Of a DNA stretch of 64,000 nucleotides, positions 1 through 8,367 are shown piece after piece; the stretch's first letter is position 1, and every line of letters begins with the position of its first letter. Source of the stretch: Bacteroidota bacterium (GTDB lineage Bacteria; Bacteroidota; JABWAT01). The translations under genes were made by a program, and so were the position numbers. The DNA is taken from contig JAFLBE010000015.1 of NCBI GenBank assembly GCA_017303995.1, positions 1 through 64,000 of the forward strand, given 5' to 3'. The notes beneath the pieces were generated by a model. That model had not been told where the DNA came from, made no database searches, and saw nothing but the letters and a program-made list of their open reading frames with translations.

Positions 1-255
1 AATTGATAATACTTTGCGGCAAAACTCGATTTTGACCGCTGATAGCGGTTTCGTATTCAATTACCTCGTATTTATTTGCCTTTTTTGTTCTCCCATAGTT
101 TGCTTTTTAACATAGCGGGATGACAGCTTGTTTAAACCCGTAATATGTGACCCCCCGAAGCCCGTCAAAAGCCGGGTTTAAAACGTTCGGGGCAAGCTGA
201 GTTCAACCGGGCAGCGTTTGGTATTAACCCGTTACCCGTGATAAGTAACCTGTAA
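1..255. other. Gene-free left edge with short repeats
   Basis: No reading frame looks real here. It holds a small palindrome (ACCGCT-GAT-AGCGGT, 35-49), a copy of the GCCCGTCAAA/GCCGGG hairpin word (160-178) that recurs at 4941 and 36264, and two short heptamer-period stretches (about 134-154 and 224-255) just downstream of dps. No convincing U-tract terminator for dps was seen. Confidence 0.6.
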
Positions 256-732
256 TTATTTCTTCAGAGTTGCAGAATACATCCAGACAAGCTTTTCCTG
301 TTCTCTGATGTAATCACTCATGAGGGCATTGGTTCCTTCATCACCGGCTTCAGCGGCAAGTTCAAGTAATTCACGTTGTTTGGTGATGGTGATTTTGAAC
401 GACTCCAGAATCCGGGCAACGGCATCTTTTCCATCGTGGATATTCTTGGCTTCTTTGATTTTAGCTCTCGTGATATAATCTGAGTAAGCATGAACCGGTG
501 TATCGCCCAATGTGAGAACCCGCTCTGCGATTTCATCCACTTTCAGAAGCAGATTGTTGTAGAGCTCTTCAAATTTAAGGTGAAGCTCGAAGAATTTCTC
601 ACCCTGAATGTTCCAGTGAAATCCTCTCACATTCATGTAAAATACCTGATAATTTGAAAGCAGGTCATTCAGCTCAGATGATAGTTTTTTAGCCTTTTTC
701 CCATCCAGTCCGATTGCATTTAACTTTGACAT
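256..732 (-). CDS. dps: Dps-family DNA-binding ferritin-like protein
   Basis: A 158-residue protein of the Dps family, which forms 12-subunit shells that oxidise and store iron and protect DNA during starvation and oxidative stress. The ferroxidase signature is clear: H39 in GFHWN, H51, D66 and E70 in the DEIAER stretch, with the usual spacing. The length is normal, and the lysine-rich N-terminus (residues 12-17) could contact DNA. An AAGGAG ribosome-binding site lies about 7 bases before the ATG, which fixes the start. The gene stands alone, reading away from the barrel genes. No OxyR or Fur box was recognised. The family call is very secure; whether it binds DNA is inferred. Confidence 0.95.
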   Translation of the reverse strand: MSKLNAIGLDGKKAKKLSSELNDLLSNYQVFYMNVRGFHWNIQGEKFFELHLKFEELYNNLLLKVDEIAERVLTLGDTPVHAYSDYITRAKIKEAKNIHDGKDAVARILESFKITITKQRELLELAAEAGDEGTNALMSDYIREQEKLVWMYSATLKK

Positions 733-836
733 GATTCACTCCTTTTTTGGTAAAGTTCGGTGAAAATTGACCATAAGCAAAATCGATAATATTGACGTGA
801 TAAATCAAGAATAACTATGAACTGTAAGTTTAATTT

Positions 837-1658
837 TTACCACTCTGCAAAAATATACCGGATTGTCAGACCAACCATCGGGTATTTTCTGGAAAATATT
901 TGGGTTGATTTTTTATAACTTACATTCGAATATCGCAAAGAGGGTTCCAGACTTAAGATTGAACGATAGACAATGGAAAGCCTGATTTCTCCTGCTAATC
1001 CCCAGTTGTTTTCAAATTCATCCAGATTGTAGCCTTCATTTGGATAGTCAACCAAAACACCCCCGATGCCAATGCCGGGTTCAAAAGAAAAATGGGTAGG
1101 GTCACCGAATTTGCCACCGGGACCGGTTAAAATCCAAAGAGAACGCCAAGGAGTTGTACCGTTTTCAATCTGATAGTTTTTTGAACCTATAAAGCCTAAT
1201 TCCCTGCTGATCAAGTCTGGGTTTATTGAATAATCAACAGAAAGACGCCAAAAAATAGTACCATTTACCGGCAATTCAACATCCAACCCACCATGAAATC
1301 CAAATTTTGCATAAAGGTTGTAGCTATTTGCAGTTTCTGGATCATCTTCCTCTGCCCAGTCACCCAACGGTAAATTTCCACCGGCACGCAGGGAAAATCT
1401 ACTTTTATTTTTCACTTCTGGAATTTTCACTTCGGGTTCCTGATAGGTACGGTAGGAACGGATGGAAGCAGAATCAGCAGTTACAACGCTTCCGTCTTTG
1501 ATTTGAATCAGCCAGATTCCCTTCAGATTTGCTTTTAACCTGGTTCCGGTTAGAGAATCTCCGTTTTCAAAATAGAATGTCTCCTGAATTTGCTGTGCAG
1601 AAACACAGTGTGAAAATAAAAACAAAAAAAAGAGTGAGTTGCAGAAGTATTTTTTCAT
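837..1658 (-). CDS. Outer-membrane beta-barrel protein, paralogue 1 of 3
   Basis: A 273-residue exported protein of unknown function. Residues 1-21 form a signal peptide ending SAQQ. A short N-terminal module (about 22-70, with FYFENGDSLTGTRLK and a DGSVV..DSA strand) is shared with the next two genes. The rest alternates hydrophobic and aromatic residues like a beta-barrel and ends in aromatic residues (FAEW), as outer-membrane barrels often do. It shares the motifs RSLWILTGPG and FEPGIGIG with its neighbours but is the most diverged of the three. It is the last gene of a three-gene tandem array, 5 bp after gene 2. No enzyme motif was found. Confidence 0.8.
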   Translation of the reverse strand: MKKYFCNSLFFLFLFSHCVSAQQIQETFYFENGDSLTGTRLKANLKGIWLIQIKDGSVVTADSASIRSYRTYQEPEVKIPEVKNKSRFSLRAGGNLPLGDWAEEDDPETANSYNLYAKFGFHGGLDVELPVNGTIFWRLSVDYSINPDLISRELGFIGSKNYQIENGTTPWRSLWILTGPGGKFGDPTHFSFEPGIGIGGVLVDYPNEGYNLDEFENNWGLAGEIRLSIVYRSILSLEPSLRYSNVSYKKSTQIFSRKYPMVGLTIRYIFAEW

Positions 1659-1663
1659 ATTTT

Positions 1664-2530
1664 TTAAAACGGGGTTTTCTTAGGTGATTTATTTCGTTCC
1701 AACCGAAATTTCAACCGGATTCCCACTTCATTGAAATCCTTTTTTACGGACACTATGTATCTTTCATAATTTCCTTTGTACCTTAATTCTTCTACACTTT
1801 TACTTGTCCACCTGCCGAAAACTTCAACACTATTTGTTTTACCAAAAAAGAACGGCAAACTGACTTCATAAGCCAGATTGGCAGATTCTGAAATATTTTC
1901 ATCAAATAATTCTTTCCAGGGATATGAGATATAGGAAAATCCGATACCTACTCCAGGCTCAAACCGAACTTTATCATTCTCCCCGGCAAAAACAAAACTG
2001 GGACCCGTTAGAACCCAGATTGATTTCCAGGATTTGGGTCCGTAACTGCTCGATCCATCGTCAAACCAGGCATTAGGAACAATCTGGTTTTCGAACCTTT
2101 GAAGGTTCCACTGGTAATCCGCCATTAAATGCCAATTAAGTTTACTGGAAAGCGGAATAATCAGATCCGCACCAAAAACCAATCCATTTGCGGAATATTT
2201 CTCCCAAAAACCGGTAGGGAAATTTACACCAAAAACGCCCATCAGGCGTATGTCAGAATAAATTTCATTAAAGTTGACGTTAGATTGAGCTGTTTCTTTC
2301 GGCTTTGACCATTTTTGAACCGTGACCTTAATGATCTGAGTTGAATCAACTTCAACAACATTTCCATCACGCTTTTGAACAAGCCATTTTTCTGAGCTTT
2401 TTCCTTTCAACCGAAGTCCTTCAAGAGAATCTCCATTTTGGAAATAGAAAATTTCTGAATGCTGTTGTGCTGAAACAACGGGAGCAAATAAAATTAAAAA
2501 TAGAATTGAACTGCAGGTAAACTTTATCAT
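1664..2530 (-). CDS. Outer-membrane beta-barrel protein, paralogue 2 of 3
   Basis: A 288-residue exported barrel-like protein. The signal peptide ends near VVSAQQ. The N-terminal module (about 23-70: IFYFQNGDSLEGLRLK, then a KRDGNVVEVDS strand) precedes a barrel of about 200 residues with the family motifs SIWVLTGPS, GENDKVRFEPG and FSYISYP. It is strikingly similar to the gene upstream, including the closing stretch NEVGIRLKFRLER, which suggests recent duplication or gene conversion. It lies 19 bp after gene 3 and 5 bp before gene 1, so the three are probably cotranscribed. Function unknown. Confidence 0.8.
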   Translation of the reverse strand: MIKFTCSSILFLILFAPVVSAQQHSEIFYFQNGDSLEGLRLKGKSSEKWLVQKRDGNVVEVDSTQIIKVTVQKWSKPKETAQSNVNFNEIYSDIRLMGVFGVNFPTGFWEKYSANGLVFGADLIIPLSSKLNWHLMADYQWNLQRFENQIVPNAWFDDGSSSYGPKSWKSIWVLTGPSFVFAGENDKVRFEPGVGIGFSYISYPWKELFDENISESANLAYEVSLPFFFGKTNSVEVFGRWTSKSVEELRYKGNYERYIVSVKKDFNEVGIRLKFRLERNKSPKKTPF

Positions 2531-2549
2531 GCTTTTCCAGATAAAAAGA

Positions 2550-3467
2550 TTATTTTTTTGTTGGATTAAATCGTTCCAGCCTAAATTTCAACCGGATTCC
2601 CACTTCATTGAAATTTCTGGAGAAGGATGGATAGATAATGGTCTGGAAACGGTCTGAATATCTACTTTCATCATACGAAATCTTCGACCAGCGACTAAAA
2701 AATTCGACGGTTTTGGTTTTACCAAAAATGAAAGGTAAACTTATTTCATAGGCCAAACCGGTTGATTCAGAAAACTTTCCTTCAAAAAGATCTTGCCCGG
2801 GATATGAAATATACGAAAACCCAATATTGACACCGGGCTCAAACCGAACATCATCATTCTCTCCTGCAAAAATAATGCTGGGGCCGGTGAGAACCCAGAT
2901 TGATCTCCATGATTTATACCCATAACTGTTTGTTCCGTCGTCAAAAAGAGCGACATCAACTATTTTGTTGGTAAATTTTTGCCAGTTCCATTGGTAATCT
3001 GTGTTTAAGTGCCAGTTGATTTGCCTGGTAAGCGGAACAATAAGGTCAGCACCAAAAACGAGACCGACGGTGGAGTAGTTATCCCAAAATCCGGTGGGAT
3101 AATTCATACCAAAAACACCTACCAGGCGGGTTCCGGAAAAAATTTCATCAAGCGAATAAAATGGGGCAGGTGAAAAACCAGGAAGCTGTAGTGAAGGTTG
3201 TATTTTAGGTTCTGCTGGATTTACAGGCTTAAGGTTTTTCGTCACCCAGGCTTTGCCAGATGTAATTTCAACCACATTTGCAGAATCTAAAACAACAATA
3301 GTTCCATCTTCCTTTTTCACCCGGTAAACGCCCTTTTTTATACTATTTTGCCGTATTCCTTCAAGTGAATCAAGGTTCTGAAAATGAAACACCTCCACCT
3401 TTTCCTGTGCGAACGATGACGAACCAGCCAAAAGAATCAATAAGAAAACCAAAATTAACTTGTGCAT
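2550..3467 (-). CDS. Outer-membrane beta-barrel protein, paralogue 3 of 3
   Basis: A 305-residue barrel-like protein and first gene of the paralogue array. The frame stays open to 3557, but the signal peptide MHKLILVFLLILLAGSSSFA begins at the ATG at 3467, so that start is preferred over the longer frame. After the signal peptide comes the same module as in the two downstream genes (VFHFQNLDSLEGIR, KKEDGTIVVLDSA), then a proline-rich linker and the barrel with SIWVLTGPS and FEPGVNIGFSYISYP. No clear Shine-Dalgarno is present, which is common in Bacteroidota. It is divergent from the DUF1015 gene, so the 170-bp gap must hold both promoters. Confidence 0.8.
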   Translation of the reverse strand: MHKLILVFLLILLAGSSSFAQEKVEVFHFQNLDSLEGIRQNSIKKGVYRVKKEDGTIVVLDSANVVEITSGKAWVTKNLKPVNPAEPKIQPSLQLPGFSPAPFYSLDEIFSGTRLVGVFGMNYPTGFWDNYSTVGLVFGADLIVPLTRQINWHLNTDYQWNWQKFTNKIVDVALFDDGTNSYGYKSWRSIWVLTGPSIIFAGENDDVRFEPGVNIGFSYISYPGQDLFEGKFSESTGLAYEISLPFIFGKTKTVEFFSRWSKISYDESRYSDRFQTIIYPSFSRNFNEVGIRLKFRLERFNPTKK

Positions 3468-3638
3468 AAAAACCCGGATATTTGTAGTATTTGATAAGAT
3501 AATAAATAATAGTTTATTTAAACACTCTAACTCGACCAAATTAGCAGATGCGGTCATCTTTTAATCGCTTTCCAATGGCAATTTATTCCGGATTCTTTTA
3601 ACATTGTACCTTTAATAATTTAAGTAAAAGGGAATTTT

Positions 3639-4925
3639 ATGGCTGTTGTTCAACCGTTTAAAGGATTCATTTACAACCCGGCAAAAGTTGATTTTCAGGA
3701 CATTACTTGTCCGCCTTACGATGTCATCAACCCGAAAATGCATCAGGAACTGTATGAGCGGCATCCGAAAAACGCCGTCCGGCTTGAACTTCCGATGGAA
3801 GAAAACCGCTATCAGATTGCTGCTGAACGATGGAATGAGTGGCGGAAGGATAAAACTCTGGTTCAGGATGAACGTCCGGCTATTTATGTGTACGATCAGA
3901 CTTTCGTGACCAAAGCCGGAAAAACCGTCACCAGGAAAGGATTTCTTGCCCGCCTGAAAACTCAACCGTTTGCAGATAAAGTGGTGATGCCGCACGAAAG
4001 AACTCTGGCAAAAGCCAAAACTGACCGGCTGAATTTGTTCATGGAAACGGCTGCCAATTTCTCCCCGATTTTCATTTTATACCGGGATCCGTCTCTTTCA
4101 ATTGATGACCTGCTTGCCGAAACCCGTGATGAAGTCCCGTTTATGGATGTGACCGATTATCAGGGTGCACACAATCTGGTTTGGCGTTTGAAAAGCGGAC
4201 CTGTTCTGGAAAAAATTCAGTCTTATTTCACCGATGAACGGCTTTACATTGCAGACGGACACCACCGGTATGAAACAGCTCTGGCATATTCAGAACTCCG
4301 GGCTTCCCAAAACCCAAATCATACAGGAAACGAAGCCTACAATTTTGTGATGGCTTACTTCACCAATATGGATGACCCAGATCTGGTGGTTTATCCCACT
4401 CACCGGTTGGTTCATGGGATTGATGCAGCTCATCTTACCAATCTGGATGCCAGTCTGAAGAAAGCTTTTGAGGTAAAAGTATTGCCATCTGAAGCTGATC
4501 TGAAGTCCTTCATGGCTGAATCTGCAACCGGGAAACTTGGGATTGTACGTTTGAAAGGTTCAGATCTGGAGTGGATCGGACTCACATTCAAGGGTGATTT
4601 TTCGTTTTTTGCCGGAACGGATATTCCCGATGAAGTTCAGAAACTGGATGTGTCGATTTTACACAGAATTATCTTCCGTCAGTTTCTCGATATTTCACAG
4701 GAAGCTCAGGATCAGCAGATCAATTTACATTATTCGAAAGACTGGGCTGAAACGGTAGGGGAAGTAAAATCAGGGAAATCCCAATTGGCAGTTTTAATGA
4801 ATCCGACTCCGGTTTCATCAGTTGTAGAAGTTTGCAATTCGGGACACGTGATGCCACAGAAATCGACCTTCTTTTACCCGAAAGTCATTACCGGAATTTC
4901 GTTTCACGATCTCAATGGAGAGTGA
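3639..4925 (+). CDS. DUF1015 family protein
   Basis: A 428-residue cytoplasmic protein of the DUF1015 family (Pfam PF06245), widespread in bacteria and archaea and of unknown biochemical function. Family hallmarks are the N-terminal FKGF.YNP..V..QDITCPPYDVI (residues 7-32), a central H..MPHERT-like stretch, and IADGHHRYETAL near residue 205. The length is normal for the family. It starts with ATG; a weak TAnnTTTG-like box (TACCTTTA, 3607-3614) lies some 25 bp upstream. It stands alone, followed by repeat-rich DNA. The family call is secure; no function is proposed. Confidence 0.88.
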   Translation: MAVVQPFKGFIYNPAKVDFQDITCPPYDVINPKMHQELYERHPKNAVRLELPMEENRYQIAAERWNEWRKDKTLVQDERPAIYVYDQTFVTKAGKTVTRKGFLARLKTQPFADKVVMPHERTLAKAKTDRLNLFMETAANFSPIFILYRDPSLSIDDLLAETRDEVPFMDVTDYQGAHNLVWRLKSGPVLEKIQSYFTDERLYIADGHHRYETALAYSELRASQNPNHTGNEAYNFVMAYFTNMDDPDLVVYPTHRLVHGIDAAHLTNLDASLKKAFEVKVLPSEADLKSFMAESATGKLGIVRLKGSDLEWIGLTFKGDFSFFAGTDIPDEVQKLDVSILHRIIFRQFLDISQEAQDQQINLHYSKDWAETVGEVKSGKSQLAVLMNPTPVSSVVEVCNSGHVMPQKSTFFYPKVITGISFHDLNGE

Positions 4926-5255
4926 GGGGGAAAGCTGTTAGCCCGTCAAAGGCCGGGTTGTAACTCTTAGCTGTTGGCTTTTGGCTGTCATCCCGGCCGG
5001 CGAGCCGGTTAACGAAGTTCTGCGAAGCTCATCCAACATTTGAATTTTGGAATGGGGAATGTAGTCCCAGGAATTCGTAGGGGCGACTGGTTAGTCGCCC
5101 TGGAAATTTTTTGCAGGGGCGTCGCCCCGACCTGTTTGTAGTAAGTCGAAACCAAGATAAAAATAAGCTGCGTAGCAGCGACCCGTTTGCCTTAGCGGCA
5201 ATTCTTTGTTTATTTTCATCCCGAACCCGTTTTTTATTAATCCCGAATCAAATTT
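4926..5255. repeat. Repeat-rich gap before the RAYT gene
   Basis: Gene-free. In order it holds a GCCCGTCAAAGGCCGGGTT hairpin word (4941-4959), about three heptamers of the type TTGGCTG (4967-4987), a GTAGGGGCGACT hairpin (stem 5081-5088/5093-5100), and hairpins A0 (5116-5128) and B0 (5167-5179), which form the left half of the RAYT element. Confidence 0.75.
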
Positions 5256-5732
5256 ATGGCAAACACCTATTCCCAAATTTATTTGCACTTTGTCTTTTCT
5301 GTAAAAGGCAGGAATAATCTGATATCCGAAAAACATCGGTCGGAACTTCAAAAATATATTACTGGAATTGTTCAAAACAGAGGGCACAAACTCCTTTCAA
5401 TTTATTGCCGACCTGATCATCTTCATTTTTTTATTGGATATAATTGTTCACAACCAATTCCCGATTTACTCAGAGATGTAAAGGCTTCTTCTGCTAAATA
5501 TATAAATGAAAACCATTGGATGCCGGGAAAATTTGAATGGCAGGATGGTTATGGTGGCTTCTCCCATTCGCGGTCCCAATTAAATCAGGTTGTTCAATAC
5601 ATTAACAACCAAAAGGAACATCACGAAGTAAAATCGTTTAAAACCGAATATTTGGAAATGCTGGAAAAATTTGGAATTGAATTTAATGAAAAATATTTAT
5701 TTGAATGGATAGATTTGGATCAGGCGGGTTAG
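5256..5732 (+). CDS. IS200-like REP-associated tyrosine transposase (RAYT)
   Basis: A 158-residue Y1 HUH-type single-strand transposase. Visible motifs are the metal-binding HUH equivalent H55-L56-H57 in RPDHLHFFIG, the candidate nucleophile Y115 in QVVQYINNQKEHH, and FEWQDGYGGFSHS (residues 93-105), which is typical of the RAYT/IS200-like branch. Proteins of this group cut single-stranded hairpin DNA through a 5'-phosphotyrosine. The ORF appears intact and of normal length. It sits between hairpins A0/B0 and C0/D0, whose unit recurs without the gene just downstream, so those hairpins are its likely substrate. The family call is secure; present-day activity and specificity are inferred. Confidence 0.92.
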   Translation: MANTYSQIYLHFVFSVKGRNNLISEKHRSELQKYITGIVQNRGHKLLSIYCRPDHLHFFIGYNCSQPIPDLLRDVKASSAKYINENHWMPGKFEWQDGYGGFSHSRSQLNQVVQYINNQKEHHEVKSFKTEYLEMLEKFGIEFNEKYLFEWIDLDQAG

Positions 5733-5752
5733 TCAATTTTTGTAGGGGTCTT

Positions 5753-5781
5753 CTTTTATTTTGTTTGTAACAAAATAAAAG
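5753..5781. terminator. Perfect 13-bp AT-rich hairpin after the RAYT gene
   Basis: Arms CTTTTATTTTGTT and AACAAAATAAAAG (5753-5765, 5769-5781) with a TGT loop, 21 bp past the stop. It is absent from the gene-less copies, so it belongs to the gene-bearing form. It may act as a bidirectional terminator, but no GC core or separate U-tract is present, so that role is tentative. Confidence 0.45.
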
Positions 5782-5972
5782 GAAACAGGCCGCTCCTACG
5801 GAGCTTTTAACTTGGGTTGGGGGTTGGGGCTCTACAAACAGGTCGCACCTACGGTGCTGCGGAATATTCATGATTCTCGATTTACAAGTTTTCTGGGTGT
5901 CGAAAAAACAGAGCGACTCTTCGATAATACAAAATGTTTTTGAAATTGTATAAACTGCCCGGGATTAAAGTA

Positions 5973-6684
5973 GGGGCATCGCCCCGACCTGTTTGTAGAA
6001 AACCCAATCAAATACAAAAAAGCTGCGTAGCAGCGACCCGTAGAAATTGGGTGGTTAAAAACACAGGTCGCTCCTCCGGAGCTTTTAACTTTGTGTGGGT
6101 TTAGGGCTCTACAAACGGGTCACACCGCTGGTGCTGCGGAAGATTCAAAATTCTGGAATTACAAGTCTTTTAAGTAAAGAAAAATCGTAGTTTTCCCATC
6201 AGCCCCAAAAGGATTTTTGATTGTGAAACTGCCCGGGATTAAAGTAGGGGCGTCGCCCCGACCTGTTTGTAGAAAACCAAATCACATACAAAAAAGCTGC
6301 GTAGCAGCGACCCGTTGAAATTAGGTGGTTTAGAAAACAGGCCGCTCCTACGGAGCTTTTACTTCGGGTTGGGTTTTGGGGTTCTACAAACGGGTCGCAC
6401 CTACGGTGCTACGGAAAAAATCAATGATTTAGGGTTATAAGTTTTTTGGGGTGACAAAAAAACAGAGCGACTCTTCGCCAATACAAAATATTTTTGATTG
6501 CGAATATGGCCTGGAATTTAAAAAGGGGCGTCGCCCCGACCTGTTTGTAGAAAACCAAATCACATACAAAAAAGCTGCGTAGCAGCGACCCGTTGAAATT
6601 TGGTGGGTTAGAAAACAGGTCGCTCCTCCGGAGCTTTTAAGTTGGTGGGGTCTGGGTTCTACAAACGGGTCGCACCTACGGTGC
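5973..6684. repeat. Three tandem gene-less copies of the RAYT element
   Basis: Each copy carries the four hairpins in the same order. Copy 1: A 5973-5985, B 6022-6034, C 6070-6082, D about 6123-6133. Copy 2: A 6247-6259, B 6296-6308, C 6344-6356, D 6397-6409. Copy 3: A 6525-6537, B 6574-6586, C 6622-6634, D 6672-6684. The period is 274-278 bp, and the spacer between copies is itself conserved (for example CAGAGCGACTCTTCG at about 5909 and 6470). Stem changes are partly compensated: C alternates TAC and TCC in the loop while the stem is kept. The array ends about 25 bp before the DUF2062 stop codon. Confidence 0.85.
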
Positions 6685-6709
6685 TGCAAATGCATTCAAC
6701 AATTATCAT

Positions 6710-7186
6710 TTAACCTTTTTCCCCAATTCGCTTTTCCCGTTTTCTGAACACTACCAACAATACCCACCTTAACCCGGCCATCGGAACCGGGATAAAAACC
6801 AACCACGCTGTTATTGCCCGAACCTGTGCCCAGCCTAACAACGAGATTGTGCCGAAAAAATCGGACTGAAACTGACTCACCAATTCAGAAAGTGTAAACG
6901 GTAGGACTTCATTTCCTGTCATCCAGGCGCCCAACTGGAAAAATGGAATGAGGAGAATGAGCTGAAGCGGATAAACGAGGTAATTCACAATCTGAATGAC
7001 CGGCTGATTCAGACGGAAAAATCCTGCAAGCAGAAAACAAAGCAAAGTCGTTGAACCCAGAACCGGAAAAATGCCGATTCCCGCACCGGCAACAATCGTC
7101 CAGGAGAGTTTTTCAGGAGAAAGTCCCATTCTCAACTGATCGGCAATCAATTGCTTTGATGAACGGAGCCTGTCCCTGATGCTCAT
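6710..7186 (-). CDS. DUF2062 membrane protein
   Basis: A 158-residue small membrane protein of the DUF2062 family (uncharacterised). It has a short basic N-terminus, then hydrophobic segments at about 30-57 (with the family-like GIGIFPVLGSTTLL), 63-86 and 115-150, and a basic C-terminal tail. The frame is open to 7219, but the ATG at 7184-7186 overlaps the upstream stop as ATGA, so this start, translationally coupled to the rlmL-like gene, is preferred. It is last in the rsmA-mgtE-rlmL operon. The family is often found near lipid or polysaccharide genes, but nothing in this context supports a specific role. Confidence 0.75.
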   Translation of the reverse strand: MSIRDRLRSSKQLIADQLRMGLSPEKLSWTIVAGAGIGIFPVLGSTTLLCFLLAGFFRLNQPVIQIVNYLVYPLQLILLIPFFQLGAWMTGNEVLPFTLSELVSQFQSDFFGTISLLGWAQVRAITAWLVFIPVPMAGLRWVLLVVFRKREKRIGEKG

Positions 7187-8367
7187 CCCGGAATTTTTCC
7201 AATCACGGCTTTTACCCACAATCCGCCGTTATTGAACTTGAGTTCACGTAAGGTCTTCCAGGGGAAACGGGTTTCTTCCGGAACGACAATACACCACGTC
7301 CAACCGGGGAAATCTGTGTACAGCCGGTGAAAAAACCGTCCGAGAACAGCTTCTGCATCCGAAACCGGACCAATTCTTTTTCCATAAGGCGGATTTGAAA
7401 TAATCAGTCCGGGTGAAGGCCATGAATTTTTAAGTTCAACGGCATCAGCAAGTTCAAAGCGGATCCGGGTATCCACTTTTGCCTGAGCAGCATTTTTTCT
7501 GGCAGCATCAATGGCTTTTGCCGCAACATCAGAACCGTAGGCCACCTGGGTGACTTCTTCAGGTTTTGGGATGGATTTCTGAATTCGCTTCAGATCAGCA
7601 TCCCTGAAAAACGCTGCTTTTTCAAACCCATAAGTCCGGTTTTCACCGGGGAACGGACCACTTGTTTTTCTGACAGATTCAAACAAAAAGGTACCCGATC
7701 CGCAGAACGGATCCACAATAACCGGAAATTTTTCAGCTTCCGCCCAGATCAAAAGTCCGGCAGCCAGATTTTCACGCAGAGGCGCTTCCACCGAAAACGG
7801 TTTATATCCCCGTTTGTGCAAATGTTCACCGGTCGTATCAAGACTCACGGTGCAGACATCATCCTGAAACCGGACGAAAACAGTCAGATCAGACTTGTCT
7901 GCGATTTCAATTTTCTGATCCGGCCACTGACTGTAATAATCCAGAATACCATCACCCATGGCTTTGGCAATGTTATCGGTATGATGCAAACGGGATTCGG
8001 TTGCCGACACATTAAAGGAAAAGGTCGGATTCCTTCCGAGAACCAGTTCCCAGTCAAGCCGTTGTGATTTGCTGAACAGTTCCGGGTAAGATTTGCAGGT
8101 GAACGTGCCGATTCGCAGCAGCATTCTTCCGGCGACAGCAGATTGCAGATTCACTTTGTAAATCCAGTCAAGTGAACCCGAAAAGGTGATGCCGCCTTTG
8201 ATATTTTCGGTAACGCCCGGGGCACCGATCCGGCGAAGTTCGGTTTCAAGAAAACTCTCAAATCCTGGTGGACAGGAGACAAAAAACGTGTGGTTCTCTT
8301 TACGCATGTGTCTTTTCAGACGGCGTTCAAGTGCCCGTTCAGAGAGTCCGGTTTCGGTAAGTGTCAT
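7183..8367 (-). CDS. THUMP-domain class I RNA methyltransferase (RlmL-N/YpsC type)
   Basis: A 394-residue protein resembling the N-terminal half of RlmL and the YpsC family, which methylate the N2 of guanine in 23S rRNA. A THUMP-type RNA-binding region (about 45-185) precedes the SAM-dependent domain, with motif I VDPFCGSGTFLFE (D219-E230) and catalytic motif IV NPPYGKR (325-331). The start at 8367 overlaps the mgtE stop as ATGA; an internal Met21 gives a start closer to typical family members and cannot be excluded. Its place after rsmA and mgtE fits a ribosome-maturation role. The exact target nucleotide is unknown. Confidence 0.85.
   Translation of the reverse strand: MTLTETGLSERALERRLKRHMRKENHTFFVSCPPGFESFLETELRRIGAPGVTENIKGGITFSGSLDWIYKVNLQSAVAGRMLLRIGTFTCKSYPELFSKSQRLDWELVLGRNPTFSFNVSATESRLHHTDNIAKAMGDGILDYYSQWPDQKIEIADKSDLTVFVRFQDDVCTVSLDTTGEHLHKRGYKPFSVEAPLRENLAAGLLIWAEAEKFPVIVDPFCGSGTFLFESVRKTSGPFPGENRTYGFEKAAFFRDADLKRIQKSIPKPEEVTQVAYGSDVAAKAIDAARKNAAQAKVDTRIRFELADAVELKNSWPSPGLIISNPPYGKRIGPVSDAEAVLGRFFHRLYTDFPGWTWCIVVPEETRFPWKTLRELKFNNGGLWVKAVIGKIPG

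Larger units (their letters stand above)
5116..5857 (+). mobile_element. RAYT-containing nested-palindrome element (autonomous copy)
   Basis: Four 13-bp hairpins in the order A-B-gene-C-D enclose the IS200-like transposase gene: A0 5116-5128 (GGGGCG-T-CGCCCC), B0 5167-5179 (GCTGC-GTA-GCAGC), C0 5792-5804 (GCTCC-TAC-GGAGC), D0 5845-5857 (GCACC-TAC-GGTGC). A and B are followed by CGACC; C and D are preceded by GGTCG. A/D and B/C are therefore inverted partners, and the element folds as a nested structure with the gene in the loop. Three empty copies follow at 5973-6134, 6247-6409 and 6525-6684. Confidence 0.8.

Noticed and set aside
5973-6684. CRISPR array, because of regular ~276-bp tandem units
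   Set aside because: Period far too long, units contain several hairpins, spacers are themselves repeated, and no cas gene is present.
6435-6695. An 86-codon minus-strand frame in the RAYT array
   Set aside because: Translation of the repeat itself; similar partial frames appear in the other copies with stops.
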